DNA of 64,000 bases from Phormidium willei BDU 130791 (GTDB lineage Bacteria > Cyanobacteriota > Cyanobacteriia > Cyanobacteriales > Geitlerinemataceae), in the NCBI GenBank assembly GCA_001637315.1, contig LSZA01000006.1, positions 1 through 64,000 of the forward strand, in the 5' to 3' direction. Under the pieces are notes generated by a model, which was not told the origin of the DNA, did no database searches, and saw only the letters and a program-made list of their open reading frames with translations. The translations under genes and the position numbers were made by a program. Below are positions 45,016 through 54,813 of the stretch, piece after piece (position 1 is the stretch's first letter; each line of letters begins with the position of its first letter).

Positions 45016-45146
45016 TTAGGGATCTGACCGCAGTTGCCCCTTAGCCGCGACAGCCGCTCCCCAGCAAAGAGAAAGAGAATGCAGATGCTAACACATTCTA
45101 CATTCTCTGGGAAGACAACTGAATGTCCGTAACAAGCGGAACCGAT

Positions 45147-45575
45147 TTAAACGGTGTAGGGTTGTTTGCCGCTGAACTTGAGTTTAGCGGGTTCGGGGTT
45201 TTTGCCGATGCTGCGATCAATCGTGTTGACCAAAGGACGACCTTCGTTTACTTTCTCGGGGAACACACCATCTTTGGGATGGAGATATTCCATTTCACCG
45301 TTGGGGAAAATCCGATAGATTTTAAAATCTTCGAGTTTCGGCTTGAACTTCGTTCGCAGTTGGGTTCCGAGGGCCAAACACTGTTCCTTGCGAGCCAAGT
45401 ACAGCAGGTTTTCGCCTTCGTGCATGATCGCCGCACCGCCGGTGGGCATCTCAAACACTTGCTGCTTGGGGCTAGTCCAGGTGATGGCATACTTTTCTTC
45501 ACGTTCGGCTGCCGAGAGCAAACCACCGGTGCTACCACCGAAAATCGGAGTTTTTCCAGTCAGTTCTTCTGCCAT
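45147..45575 (-). CDS. psaD: photosystem I subunit II PsaD
   Basis: PsaD is the stromal photosystem I subunit that docks ferredoxin and holds PsaC. The 142-residue sequence is typical: [70 protein letters not shown], and [28 protein letters not shown]. The frame continues upstream to 45869, but only the ATG at 45575 gives the known N-terminus. About 83 nt upstream on the coding strand is GTTACATT, which resembles half of an RpaB (HLR1) high-light site; weak evidence. Confidence 0.97.
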   Translation of the reverse strand: MAEELTGKTPIFGGSTGGLLSAAEREEKYAITWTSPKQQVFEMPTGGAAIMHEGENLLYLARKEQCLALGTQLRTKFKPKLEDFKIYRIFPNGEMEYLHPKDGVFPEKVNEGRPLVNTIDRSIGKNPEPAKLKFSGKQPYTV

Positions 45576-45681
45576 AAGTTTAAATTGAACGAGATTAAAG
45601 AGCTTGATGGGCATCCTATCATTGCAGCGGGGAAAGGTGAGCCATCTCGTCAACAAATGTAACAGTTTGTTAGGGAACACT

Positions 45682-45704
45682 GGAACAGGGAACAGGGAAC
45701 AGGG
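45682..45704. repeat. GGAACAG heptamer repeat
   Basis: Three copies of GGAACAG, the reverse complement of the CTGTTCC heptamer at 19852 and 38963, lie in the psaD upstream region. Confidence 0.75.
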
Positions 45705-45753
45705 CGACCCTAAAGGTATGCCCCCACCCTTTTGCCTCTTACCTTTTGCCTTC

Positions 45754-47823
45754 TCAACGCGATCGCCGACGTTTGGGAACCGGCGACATCCCGGCTGTCG
45801 AACCCAAGGCTGAGTCAGAGGAGGTCTCATCGTCGAGACGGGGAATCGTGAAATGGAAGCGACTACCACGATTTTTCCCCTCAGATTCCGCCCAAACCTG
45901 TCCGCCCCAGCGTTGAATGGCTTGACGGCAGATGGCTAACCCTAACCCCGTACCGCCGGTGGTGCGTCGCAGCGCCCCTTCCTCCTGGTAGAAACGCTCA
46001 AAAATATCTTCGACTCGGGCCGGTTCAATCCCTCGTCCCGTGTCCGCCACCGTCACCTTCAGCAAGCGATAGCCCATGGGGGTGGCCCGAACCGTAATCG
46101 ATCCACCGCTGGGGGTAAACTTGCAGGCATTATCGAGCAGTTTCCCCAACACCTGCACCAACCATTCTCCATCAGCCTGAACCAAGGGTAAATCTGGGGG
46201 AATATCCACCACCAACTCCGGCAACGACTCACCGCCGTAACGAGCTTTCACCCCGCTCATAGCTAAATCAATACATTCTTGTAACGAGAGCGGTTCTAAA
46301 TTCCATTCCACCCGTCCACTCTCAAAACGAGAGAGGGTGAGAAAGTCTTGCACCAGTTCCCGTAGTCGCTCCGCATCCACTAACGCCGTATTGAGCATGA
46401 CTTTCTGTAACTCTTCTGGCATATCGGGTTCACTGGCCAGACTTTCGAGACAAATTTGAATCGTGGACAGGGGCGTTCGCAACTCATGGCCCGTAATGGC
46501 AATCAAATTGCTGCGCGTCCGTTCGAGGGCTTCGAGTTGCTGATTGAGATCTTCGAGGTGAGCGTAGGTTTCGGCTTGAATTAACCCCGTCCCCATCTGA
46601 ATAGCAATGGTATTAACTAAGGCCACCTCGTCATTCGACCAATGGTGAGCGCATCCCTGACAGTGATGTAATTCCAAAATGCCCAACAGTTTACCCCGAT
46701 AGAGAATCGGCATCATCAACCAGGCCCCAATCTTCCAACGTTGGACCTGTTGGGCTAACCAATCGCGGGCGCTTGGCTGTTCTAAAAGCGAGGCCAAACT
46801 CTCCATTCTCGTTTGCTGGGGATGCTCAGTGTCTTCAAGGAAGACCCCCGATTGGCGTTCAATGGCTTCTTGAAACAAGGGGTTATCGAGTAATGCCCAA
46901 GTTTCCCCAACTAACGATTGAATTCCCGGAGCGGCGTATTCATGGACGATGGTGGCGGTGGCGTCGGTTTCCTTGCAGCGGTAGACCAAACAACGACAAA
47001 CATCTAAGACCTCGCCCAACTCTCGCACCGCGACTTTGAGAATTTCTTGGGGGTCTAGGGATTGGCGAATGGCGGTGGTAATGGAGTTGACTAAGCGCTC
47101 TTGTTCTTCCTGGGCGGCGATGGAGCGATAGGCTTTGATGAGTTTATATTGCCCGGCTTGTAGATAGGTAATGAGTCGCTCGGCAAAGGGGCCAGGGTTC
47201 ATCCCTAGGGGTTCTACGGCTGGGGGAATTTGGGGCTTGGGAGGACGCTCATCAATGCCATAATCGCGACGAGCTTGGGCGACTTTGTCGGCCAGTTCGG
47301 GGCGATAGTGCAAAATCCGATTGAGGAGCTGTGCGGCGACAAAACGGCTGAGATCATGGTCAAAGCTCCAAATGCCCTCGAACCGTCGCGCTGTGTCAAT
47401 TTCCAGGTTCGTTTGCCCCAGCCAGCGGCTTTCTCCTTCGGGCATCTCTCGTTCTTGACAGACGAGACAGGTGCCATAGTTGGGACTGAGAACCACCAGG
47501 TTCCATTCTTGGCTCAGGGGTTCGTCGCCGCTGAAGGCGATGGTTTCATAATGGCCCGACTGGTTGGTGAAATCACTTTCTGGGGCGGCCAGAACATAGA
47601 CTTGCTCGGTGGCTTGGGCGATGCGCTTGTATCGGCTCGCTTCCATGCGATAGAAGCGCTCTTTTTGGAAGGTGGCGATGACCAGGGGCGAGGTGTCTCC
47701 CGCCAAGACCTGATCTTCCATCGCGTGGGAGAGAGCAATGAGGGAAGATTTAAAGTATGTTTGCGATCGCAAGTGAGGCTGCGCTTGCAGCAAATCCTCC
47801 AAAACGGACGTTTTGACATTCAT
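45754..47823 (-). CDS. DICT-GAF sensor histidine kinase
   Basis: A 689-residue soluble kinase. The N-terminal 230 residues are a DICT sensory domain ([59 protein letters not shown]), a domain mostly found in cyanobacteria beside light- or redox-sensing modules. A GAF domain follows (about residues 240-420), then HisKA with [19 protein letters not shown] and HATPase ([50 protein letters not shown]). The GAF region has a Cys ([10 protein letters not shown]), but nothing proves a bilin lyase site. Its partner regulator is not adjacent. Confidence 0.9.
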   Translation of the reverse strand: MNVKTSVLEDLLQAQPHLRSQTYFKSSLIALSHAMEDQVLAGDTSPLVIATFQKERFYRMEASRYKRIAQATEQVYVLAAPESDFTNQSGHYETIAFSGDEPLSQEWNLVVLSPNYGTCLVCQEREMPEGESRWLGQTNLEIDTARRFEGIWSFDHDLSRFVAAQLLNRILHYRPELADKVAQARRDYGIDERPPKPQIPPAVEPLGMNPGPFAERLITYLQAGQYKLIKAYRSIAAQEEQERLVNSITTAIRQSLDPQEILKVAVRELGEVLDVCRCLVYRCKETDATATIVHEYAAPGIQSLVGETWALLDNPLFQEAIERQSGVFLEDTEHPQQTRMESLASLLEQPSARDWLAQQVQRWKIGAWLMMPILYRGKLLGILELHHCQGCAHHWSNDEVALVNTIAIQMGTGLIQAETYAHLEDLNQQLEALERTRSNLIAITGHELRTPLSTIQICLESLASEPDMPEELQKVMLNTALVDAERLRELVQDFLTLSRFESGRVEWNLEPLSLQECIDLAMSGVKARYGGESLPELVVDIPPDLPLVQADGEWLVQVLGKLLDNACKFTPSGGSITVRATPMGYRLLKVTVADTGRGIEPARVEDIFERFYQEEGALRRTTGGTGLGLAICRQAIQRWGGQVWAESEGKNRGSRFHFTIPRLDDETSSDSALGSTAGMSPVPKRRRSR

Positions 47824-48091
47824 GGATGGTGTAACCGTTTGGCGTGTGGCATCCGCTTGTCGTTATCGGTGAGGGAACAGCGAACTGTGAACAGGAACTC
47901 GTGAGGAATCAATTAGGGTAGGGCGTCACGAGGGTTTCTCTGAGTTGGGTTTAACCTTGTGTGAACCTCAAGGCAACATATGGGGATTGGTCAGGAACAT
48001 AACCTAGGTCGGTTTCCATGGCAGACGGGTTAAGGTCGGCCCTGACGGTATGATCTAGCTTAGCTGAAACCGTCGCGCTCAAGGGAGTTGA

Positions 48092-49273
48092 TCACGCGGC
48101 TATGCTGGCTAAATGCTCACAGAGGCGATCGAGATGGTCTCGCTCGTGGGTTGCCATGAGGGTGATGCGTAGGCGACTGGTGGGGACGGTGGGAGGACGT
48201 ACGGCGGATAGGAAAACTCCAGCCTCGCATAAACTCGCCCCGAGATTCATGGCTTGGGCGGCGTTCGCGAGTTGGATGCAGAGGATGGGGGAGTTGGAGG
48301 GCAAAAGTGGTCCGATTTTTGCTTGACTTTTCTGGCTAAGTATGCTAATCAGTCGTTCTTTGAGATAGGTCTGATGGGTCCAAAGTTGTTGTCGTCGCTG
48401 TGGTTCCGCCTCAACGATCGCGATCGCCGCCTTGGCCGCAGCGGTATCGGCTGGGGAGAGTCCGGTGGTATAAATCCAGGTGGGGGCGCGATTACGGAGA
48501 TAGTCAATGACTGAGGCGGAGGCGGCGACATAACCCCCTAAACTTCCCAGGGCTTTACTGAGGGTTCCCATCTGAATCAGGGGGCGATCGCCACAGTCAA
48601 AGTGATCCACCGTTCCCGCCCCTCGACGGCCCAAAACCCCGGTTCCATGAGCATCATCGACTAACAGCATCGCCTCGTACTCTTCGGCTAACTCCAGCAG
48701 TTGCGGCAGGGGACAGAGATCCCCATCCATACTAAACACCCCATCGGTGACAATCAGGGCGCGACGAACCTGCGATCGCTGCTGTTGTAACTGTTGCCGC
48801 AGGGTTGCCATATCCCCGTGAGGATACTCCTGTACCATGGCCCCCGAGAGATGACTGCCTTGGCGTAAACTGGAGTGATTATAGGCATCGGCAAAAATCC
48901 CATCCCGAGGACCGACTAGGGCGCAAATCGTGCCCAAATTGGCCAAATACCCGGAACTAAAGACGATCGCATCTTCGGTTTGTTTAAGCCGGGCGAGGGC
49001 CATTTCTAAATCTCGGTGCAGGGGACGATGGCCACTCAACAGCCGCGATCCCGTACTGCCGCTGCCATACTCCCGTGTCGCGGCCACCGCTGCCTCAATT
49101 AGCCGTTCATCGCCGGCTAAACCTAAATAGTCGTTGCTGGCAAAATTCAGGACTGGGGTTCCTTGTCGGCTCACCTGCGCACCACTGCGGCCGGCGAGGG
49201 GTTGTACCTGCCGATACCAATTGGCCTTGTGAATAGTAGCCAGCGATCGCTCGATCCAAGAATAGGAACTCAT
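48092..49273 (-). CDS. bioF: 8-amino-7-oxononanoate synthase
   Basis: BioF condenses pimeloyl-ACP (or -CoA) with L-alanine, an early biotin step, using pyridoxal phosphate. In the 393-residue protein I see [79 protein letters not shown] and the PLP-lysine motif [12 protein letters not shown]. The family also includes 2-amino-3-ketobutyrate CoA ligase, but the G-S-G-x-S/T-G-S-R motif and size favour BioF. The ATG at 49273 is taken; a frame to 49309 runs into a short direct-repeat region (GGTTCGCAACCC). Confidence 0.9.
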   Translation of the reverse strand: MSSYSWIERSLATIHKANWYRQVQPLAGRSGAQVSRQGTPVLNFASNDYLGLAGDERLIEAAVAATREYGSGSTGSRLLSGHRPLHRDLEMALARLKQTEDAIVFSSGYLANLGTICALVGPRDGIFADAYNHSSLRQGSHLSGAMVQEYPHGDMATLRQQLQQQRSQVRRALIVTDGVFSMDGDLCPLPQLLELAEEYEAMLLVDDAHGTGVLGRRGAGTVDHFDCGDRPLIQMGTLSKALGSLGGYVAASASVIDYLRNRAPTWIYTTGLSPADTAAAKAAIAIVEAEPQRRQQLWTHQTYLKERLISILSQKSQAKIGPLLPSNSPILCIQLANAAQAMNLGASLCEAGVFLSAVRPPTVPTSRLRITLMATHERDHLDRLCEHLASIAA

Positions 49274-49619
49274 GACATGGTACAACCCCGTTCGCAACCC
49301 GGTTCGCAACCCCGTTGGAGACCATCTCGCGGGGGTGGATAACCTCTCCCTCCGGGCATCCTAACATGACCGACGGGCTATCCAGGACGCCGTTCCGCAA
49401 ACCGTCCGCCTCGCGACTGGGGTCAGTGTCGGCTAAGTTCAACGGAGACTCCCCCGAGGACTCGCAGATTAAACCTTGAGTCGGGGTCGCTTCTTGATAG
49501 GATCACTCATACCGGATTATGAGGCGGCAACGGCGAAACCCTATCGTTATGTTGAGATTGACCTCGTCCCCGTCTCAAGCCTCCACCTTGTCCCCCTTAT
49601 CCTCGGGAGAAAAACCGCT

Positions 49620-50861
49620 ATGGAGTGGGTTAATGCCCTATCAACTCGTCCATCCCTCGAAGCTGCCATTACGCAGGTGAGTCAGGCCGCTCTCGATGGC
49701 CTGTCTAAGCCGCCGGATTTGGGGTTAGTGTTTGTCTCCTCGGCCTTCGCGACGGATTACCCTCGGGTGTTGCCCCTGCTACGAAAACAGTTGCGGGATC
49801 TTCCCTTGATTGGCTGTGGCGGGGGAGGTGTCATCGGCAACCGTATCGGCGACGGTTCAATGGCGGAAGAGTCGATGGAGACGGTCGAAATTGAGGGCGA
49901 TATTGGCATTAGCTTAACCCTTGCGCACCTGCCGGGGGTGAGAGTTCAGCAGTTTTATCTTTCGTTGGAGGATCTACCGGATCTCGATAGTCCTCCCGAT
50001 CGCTGGATCGAGGCCATCGGGGTTAATCCAGCCGATGATCCCCAACTGATTCTCTTGGCTGATCCCCTGATGACGGGCATTACGGATTGTCTTCAGGGCC
50101 TCGATTATGCCTATCCCAATGCCCCGAAGGTGGGGGGACTCTCGAGTGGTACGGTTCTCAATGGGGGGAGCTTGTTTTATGGCGATCGCCCCCTGCGGGA
50201 AGGGGTGGTGGGCCTGGCCCTGTCGGGAAATATCCAACTTGATACCATTGTCGCCCAGGGATGTCGTCCCATTGGCAAACCCTACCGTGTTGCCTCGGGG
50301 GAACGCAATATCATTTTGGCCCTGGATGATTTGGGGGAAACGGACAGCCCTCGCCCTCCCCTGGAGTTACTGCGAGAGTTAATTACGCAGTTAAGCCAAA
50401 GCGATCGCGAGTTAGCCCAACAGTCTCTGTTTATTGGTGTGGTGCGTGATGAGTTTAAGCAACGCCTCGAAGCGGGGGATTTTCTGATTCGTAATCTCGT
50501 CGGTGTTGATCCCCAAGCTGGGGCCATCGCCATCGGCGATCGCGTTCGCCCCGGCCAACGGATTCAGTTTCACTTGCGCGATGCTCAAACCTCCGCCGAT
50601 GACCTCGAAGCCTTACTGCAACGCTATTGCGATCGCCCAGGGCAGCCATCACCCCCGTTGGGGGCGTTGATGTTTGCCTGTCTCGGCCGGGGCCTAGGCT
50701 TATATAAGGACGAGAATTTTGACTCGCGACTGTTCCATCGCTATTGTCCCCATCTACCGCTCAGTGGGTTTTTCTGTAATGGAGAAATTGGCCCGGTGGG
50801 TGAATCGACCTTCCTTCACGGCTATACGTCGGTGTTCGGGATTTGTCGTCCTCGTTCCTGA
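49620..50861 (+). CDS. FIST-domain small-ligand sensor protein
   Basis: A 413-residue protein made of FIST N-terminal and C-terminal domains, thought to bind small ligands such as amino acids. Recognisable segments are LGLVFVSSAFATDYPRVLPLLRKQL, LIGCGGGGVIGN, VGGLSSGTVLNGGSLFYGDR, GLALSGNIQLDTIVAQGCRPIG and the C-terminal GALMFACLGRGLGLYKDENFDSRLFHRY, PLSGFFCNGEIGPVGESTFLHGYTSVFGI. It carries no fused kinase or chemoreceptor, unlike many FIST proteins, so it may act on its own. The ATG at 49620 has GGGAG upstream; the frame extends to 49476. Confidence 0.87.
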   Translation: MEWVNALSTRPSLEAAITQVSQAALDGLSKPPDLGLVFVSSAFATDYPRVLPLLRKQLRDLPLIGCGGGGVIGNRIGDGSMAEESMETVEIEGDIGISLTLAHLPGVRVQQFYLSLEDLPDLDSPPDRWIEAIGVNPADDPQLILLADPLMTGITDCLQGLDYAYPNAPKVGGLSSGTVLNGGSLFYGDRPLREGVVGLALSGNIQLDTIVAQGCRPIGKPYRVASGERNIILALDDLGETDSPRPPLELLRELITQLSQSDRELAQQSLFIGVVRDEFKQRLEAGDFLIRNLVGVDPQAGAIAIGDRVRPGQRIQFHLRDAQTSADDLEALLQRYCDRPGQPSPPLGALMFACLGRGLGLYKDENFDSRLFHRYCPHLPLSGFFCNGEIGPVGESTFLHGYTSVFGICRPRS

Positions 50862-51001
50862 AGGGAGAGATCGCGAGTCTCGGGCGATCACTCGCGGCTG
50901 GACATCGGCGGCGTTGGGGTCTCGCGTCGGGTTTTTGCGCGATCGCCCTTCACGTTTGTTAACATACAGTCAAACCCTTGCCCCTTTACCAGTTGAGTCC
51001 T

Positions 51002-51382
51002 ATGAACCCCGACACATTGATGCAGTCATTACAAACCAGTTTCCGTGCTACCGTGGGCGCGGCATCGACGGCCCTAGAGAGTTTGCAAGATGCTCAGAAA
51101 CGCGAAGAAAATCTACAAGCCCTGCAAAATCAGGATTGGGAAGCTGTGATCCAACGTTTAGCGGAGAAAGGAGAAATCACCGAACTCGAAGCCCGTCGCT
51201 TTGTCGATGAACTCCTCGGAAGTCAATCTCCAGATGGCCCCAGAACCGTCGATGTGACAGGAGATGCGGAGGAGTCAACCGCTGAACCCGCCACCGAAGA
51301 GGAGTTAGAAGCCCTCTCGGAGATGGTGGCGTCGTTACGTCAGGAGTTGGAACAACTACGAAATTCCCAATCTGACGAATAA
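51002..51382 (+). CDS. small helical cyanobacterial protein, unknown function
   Basis: A 126-residue protein, almost entirely helical and acidic: MQSLQTSFRATVGAASTALE, then EENLQALQNQDWEAVIQRLAEKGEITELEARRFVDELL, and a C-terminal coiled coil LEALSEMVASLRQELEQLRN. It resembles the phasin-like or polyhydroxyalkanoate-granule-type helical proteins in layout, but I cannot assign it to them. The ATG at 51002 is used; the frame starts at a TTG at 50978. It follows the FIST gene by 140 nt. Confidence 0.7.
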   Translation: MNPDTLMQSLQTSFRATVGAASTALESLQDAQKREENLQALQNQDWEAVIQRLAEKGEITELEARRFVDELLGSQSPDGPRTVDVTGDAEESTAEPATEEELEALSEMVASLRQELEQLRNSQSDE

Positions 51383-51429
51383 GGCCTTGGCCAGCAAATT
51401 GGCCGGCAAAACTGACTCAGGGCAACTCG

Positions 51430-51473
51430 CCCACGAGAAGCCCACGAGAAGCCCACGAGAAGCCCACGAGAAC
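51430..51473. repeat. four-copy 11-bp tandem repeat
   Basis: Four identical copies of GCCCACGAGAA in a row (44 bp), 47 nt after the stop of the small helical gene. It leads straight into a perfect hairpin. It is in a stretch without a gene. Confidence 0.92.
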
Positions 51474-51474
51474 A

Positions 51475-51507
51475 ACGGTGAACTGTAACCGCTACAGTTC
51501 ACCGTTG
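51475..51507 (+). terminator. perfect 14-bp hairpin, likely terminator
   Basis: AACGGTGAACTGTA and its exact complement flank a 5-base loop. Only a weak T-rich tail (GCTTTG) follows, so termination efficiency is uncertain. The rest of the 295-bp gap up to 51677 holds nothing I recognise. Confidence 0.65.
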
Positions 51508-51677
51508 CTTTGTCTCAAGCGTTGGGTCTCGATGGTGAAGGATTTCAGCGAAATCGTGATAATTCGTTACCAATTTTGGGAAAAAATTTACAAAACGGTA
51601 ACAAGGGTTACGACCCGATCGCCTCTGCCTTGTTTAAATAGTCGTGGTATCGAGAGAGTGGCCGAGATTCAAACGCT

Positions 51678-51905
51678 TTAGTCGTTTTCCCAGGTCTCAG
51701 GGCCAACGAGGTCGCCAATGCGATCGCGCAGGAGATAGTCGTGCTTCTCGAGTTCAATTTCGACGGACGCCCAATGGCGCGCCGGAATATGGACACAGAG
51801 GGTGTAAATCGGCTGCTGGCGGCTGACGGCTCCCTTCTGGACTAGATGGCGAGCCTCTTCTTCGATGGTTTCAATACTGTACCGGGTGGTGGTTGTGAAA
51901 GTCAT
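51678..51905 (-). CDS. DUF4327-family small protein
   Basis: A 75-residue protein of a family confined to cyanobacteria (DUF4327): YSIETIEEEARHLVQKGAVSRQQPIYTLCVHIPARHWASVEIELEKHDYLLRDRIGDLV. The conserved Q-P-I-Y-T-L-C and H-D-Y-L-L-R-D-R-I-G-D motifs are clear. Function unknown. The ATG at 51905 has GGGATAT upstream; the frame extends to 51953 without a ribosome site. Confidence 0.85.
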   Translation of the reverse strand: MTFTTTTRYSIETIEEEARHLVQKGAVSRQQPIYTLCVHIPARHWASVEIELEKHDYLLRDRIGDLVGPETWEND

Positions 51906-52249
51906 AATATATCCCTGTGATAAACGCGTGAGCTGAACGGTAGAAACTGTCAACAGGATTTAGAGCGAGTTAGGTCTTGTCAAGTGTCACTCGGTTAAAT
52001 CTAAGCTTGATTGGGAGTCTGCTAACGGGATCCGGACAAATGATCGAGGAAGCTGTAACCTTCTATACAAACATTTGACCGTCCTTAAGGTATGGACACC
52101 TCAATTATACTCAAGTTTAATGAATTTTCATGAAGTTGGTCATCGTCCTCGGGACAGAAACATCCCGTTGCAGGTCGGAGTGGTCGTTCTCAACGCCATC
52201 CTAACAAATCCGAACCCAGGGGGAGTGTGATGTCCAAAACTGCCAAATT
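51906..52249. other. 344-bp intergenic region without a visible gene
   Basis: Lies between the DUF4327 and GH3 genes, both on the minus strand. It holds the upstream region of the DUF4327 gene, including TTGACA (complement of 51949-51954) without a well-spaced -10. No convincing small frame, RNA or terminator was found by eye. Confidence 0.5.
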
Positions 52250-53842
52250 TCAGGCCAGGGGGGTCAAGGATGACCAATCTAGCCGTGAATCCGGGAATAA
52301 CTGATTAAGGGCGATCGCTTGGGCTGCGGCCATTTGTCCAAAGGAAAACGCATAAGGGACAGATGTAGGGATCTGGCGCAAGAATCGTTTGAGACTATAT
52401 GGACTACCATAAATGGCGATCGCCCGAATATCGCCATCTCTTAATAATTTGTTAAGCCATTCTTCACTCAGTCGAGCCAAAGCAAGGCTACTTCCAAAGG
52501 GATTCCCACGAATAAAAACTTGCACGATTGTCGGCCGGGAAATGATCGCCGAACTCGGGGATCGATCGCCGTTGAGATCCAGCAGATAGGGCTGATATCC
52601 CTGCTGTTTCGGCAGGGCGATGGCGGGGGAGTGGTGATCCAGATGGCGACTGCGTAATACGTCATCGACCATCACGAGATTATAGCCCGATTCAACGGCG
52701 GCCACGGAGCCAGGGCGAGCCGTTCCCGAGGCCCGTAGGATGCGATCGCCAAGCTGTTTAGCGTCATCAGATGCCACCTGGGCTAAATCCGCCAGGGGAG
52801 AGCGTTTTGAGGGGGCAATTTTGGCTTTAGCCTGGGCAATCCGTTGCACCGAAGCCAGGATGCGATCGCGGCGGATTCGCCCCGACTCCACCGCCGCACA
52901 CACGGCCTCAATCCCACCGGGGAGATCCTCGGGCATCAACACAATATCATTGCCCGCCTCCACCGCTAACACCGCCGCCTCACGGGCATCATACTGGTTA
53001 GCGATCGCCCCCATCACCAAAGCATCGGTCACCACCAAGCCATTAAAGCCCAATGCCCCCCGTAGCTGCGCCTCTAACACCCGAGGCGAGAGGGTGACGG
53101 GGGCCTGTTCATCCCAGAGAGGAACTTGCACGTGAGCCGTCATAATGGCGTCTATGCCAGCGGCGATCGCCCCGCGAAAGGGCAATAACTCCACCGCCTC
53201 CAACCGCTGGGCATCATGAGGAAGTTGGGGCAATTGCCAATGAGAGTCAACACTGGTATCTCCATGGCCCGGAAAATGCTTGGCGGTGGTCAAAACCGGC
53301 TGGGTTTGAGTCCCTTCAATAAACGCCGTTGCCAAGGCCGTCACAATCTCGGGATTGTCACTAAACGATCGCACATTAATCACCGGATTATCGGGATTAT
53401 TATTAACATCCACCACCGGGGCTAAAATCCAATTCAATCCTGTGGCAACGGCTTCTGACGCCAACCATTGCCCCATCTCGCGGGCCAACTGTTGGGCCTG
53501 GGGCAAATCCTGGCGGGCCATTTCCCCGAAGGCCATCGGCGGCGGAAACCAGGTGGCCCCAGCAAAGCGTTGCCCCACCCCTTCCTCAATATCGGCACAG
53601 AGTAACAGGGGAATCTCGGCCCACTCTTGCAGTTGTTGGGTTCGCAGCCGCAACTCGCTGACGCTGCCATCAATCAGTAAGACGCCGCCAATCCCCCAAT
53701 CCTGAAGCCAATGGCGTAGGCGATCGCGATCGGGTTCCCAGGCCCGATAGCGAATTTGCGAGTCAAACAGATGCCCCGAGGCCCGAACGACAAACATTTG
53801 GGCGACAAGACGACGTAGAGATAGGTCTGAGGGATTAAACAT
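52250..53842 (-). CDS. family 3 glycoside hydrolase, NagZ-type beta-N-acetylhexosaminidase
   Basis: A 530-residue GH3 enzyme. The N-terminal TIM barrel has LLLCADIEEGVGQRFAG, LNWILAPVVDVNNNPDNPVINVRSFSDNPE, the NagZ loop AKHFPGHGDTSVDSHWQLP and the nucleophile Asp in GLVVTDALVMGAI. KHFPGHGDT-x-x-DSH with its His is diagnostic of beta-N-acetylglucosaminidases acting in peptidoglycan recycling, and supplies the His-Asp dyad. A further 180-residue C-terminal domain is present. No signal peptide, so it probably acts in the cytoplasm. The symbol nagZ is not given because length exceeds the E. coli enzyme. Confidence 0.9.
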   Translation of the reverse strand: MFNPSDLSLRRLVAQMFVVRASGHLFDSQIRYRAWEPDRDRLRHWLQDWGIGGVLLIDGSVSELRLRTQQLQEWAEIPLLLCADIEEGVGQRFAGATWFPPPMAFGEMARQDLPQAQQLAREMGQWLASEAVATGLNWILAPVVDVNNNPDNPVINVRSFSDNPEIVTALATAFIEGTQTQPVLTTAKHFPGHGDTSVDSHWQLPQLPHDAQRLEAVELLPFRGAIAAGIDAIMTAHVQVPLWDEQAPVTLSPRVLEAQLRGALGFNGLVVTDALVMGAIANQYDAREAAVLAVEAGNDIVLMPEDLPGGIEAVCAAVESGRIRRDRILASVQRIAQAKAKIAPSKRSPLADLAQVASDDAKQLGDRILRASGTARPGSVAAVESGYNLVMVDDVLRSRHLDHHSPAIALPKQQGYQPYLLDLNGDRSPSSAIISRPTIVQVFIRGNPFGSSLALARLSEEWLNKLLRDGDIRAIAIYGSPYSLKRFLRQIPTSVPYAFSFGQMAAAQAIALNQLFPDSRLDWSSLTPLA

Positions 53843-53927
53843 TAATAATAGAGGCTAAACAATCGAAAAAAAGGGTTTCCTAGGTTCAGGGTGATCAGGA
53901 CAATTTATGACAGATTACATTCGTTGC

Positions 53928-53980
53928 TGTAGGGGCAGAAAATCCCCTCCTGGGAGGGGTTAGGGGTGGGTTCCCCTACA
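53928..53980. repeat. nested palindromic intergenic repeat
   Basis: TGTAGGGG (53928) pairs with CCCCTACA (53973), and inside it CCCCTCC pairs with GGAGGGG around TG (53944-53959). It forms a two-stem structure in the gap between the GH3 and toxin genes. The ends match the TAGGGG palindrome at 42699-42724, so both belong to one repeat group. Confidence 0.75.
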
Positions 53981-54097
53981 ATTTGGTGTCCGAAGCAACA
54001 ACTTGCACCATGTATTCTGAAAACCTAGAAAAAATTGACTCGTTTCACAGATTTGATGTGACTGGGTAGTTGCTATAGAACCTCAATCAAACGCTCC

Positions 54098-54427
54098 TTA
54101 ACGTTCTAACGCCAGGTTAATACAGTCCCGAATCCCTTGCCAGTCTCGTTCAGAGAGATGTCCAATCCGAACTAGGTTTGCGGAAGGGGGCAAGGTAACA
54201 ATAAAGCTGCGAAAGACAGAAGCAACCCGCAAACCTGCGGCTTGCCAGTCTTGAAGGACATAGTCCGTGACTCCCAATCGTTTTCTCTGGGATGTGATGA
54301 GTCCAATAATGACATCCGGGCGGTTGGCATGATACGTCGCCGACGATAGAACAACAGCCGGACGGCGTTTGATTCCTGTAACTCCAGGAAAATCAACAGT
54401 CACGATATCACCCGAATTAACACTCAC
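54098..54427 (-). CDS. MazF/PemK-type toxin
   Basis: A 109-residue endoribonuclease-type toxin of the PemK/MazF family. The SH3-like barrel is readable: GDIVTVDFPGVTGIKRRPAVVLSS, then DVIIGLITSQ, and SVFRSFIVTLPPSANLVRIGHLSERDWQGI. The Arg-Arg-Pro-Ala-Val-Val motif is characteristic. Such toxins cut single-stranded RNA and are neutralised by a partner. It overlaps the upstream antitoxin gene by four bases (ATGA), a standard toxin-antitoxin layout. Expected to be autoregulated by the antitoxin. Confidence 0.85.
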   Translation of the reverse strand: MSVNSGDIVTVDFPGVTGIKRRPAVVLSSATYHANRPDVIIGLITSQRKRLGVTDYVLQDWQAAGLRVASVFRSFIVTLPPSANLVRIGHLSERDWQGIRDCINLALER

Positions 54428-54669
54428 TCCGTTTCATCCTCCTCTTGTGAAAAGTAAGCAACACCATGTTGAAACGCAAAGAGAGCTAAGTCGTCTTGAT
54501 CCTCCTGGGTCCAGACATCGCTATCATCAACATCATCAACAAAATTTATCTCACGACGTATTTGTTGTTTCGCGAGTCCATTCAGAATAAGCGTTGCCAA
54601 CTGTAACCGTTCTGTTGGAGGCAAGCTGGAAATAATATCAGTGTAAATGTCTTCAATCTTGTTTGCCAT
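54424..54669 (-). CDS. antitoxin of MazF-type pair
   Basis: An 81-residue acidic protein directly upstream of, and overlapping, the toxin. The N-terminus DIYTDIISSLPPTERLQLATLILNGLAKQ is helical and the C-terminal half is rich in Asp/Glu, as expected for a region that wraps a basic toxin. No AbrB or ribbon-helix-helix DNA-binding motif is plain to see, so the class of antitoxin is uncertain; the name rests mainly on position. Confidence 0.75.
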   Translation of the reverse strand: MANKIEDIYTDIISSLPPTERLQLATLILNGLAKQQIRREINFVDDVDDSDVWTQEDQDDLALFAFQHGVAYFSQEEDETE

Positions 54670-54813
54670 CGAATCTCCTTGTTTTTTGAGTATGGTGTAA
54701 ACCGTGATTGTTTTTTCCTATCCATGGGGTTTGCAACTGCCATTTGCAGAGCGTACATTGTCATTCACGGGTCAAACGCCCCCTCAATTGCTATCTATAG
54801 ATCGGTTAGGCTC

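Noticed and set aside
45576-45869. Upstream extension of the PsaD frame
   Set aside because: PsaD has a well-known N-terminus at the ATG at 45575; the extension crosses the heptamer repeat and the DICT kinase gene.
51949-51954. TTGACA on the minus strand as a DUF4327 promoter
   Set aside because: The nearest -10-like hexamer (TTTATC) is 23 bp away, too far for a normal promoter.
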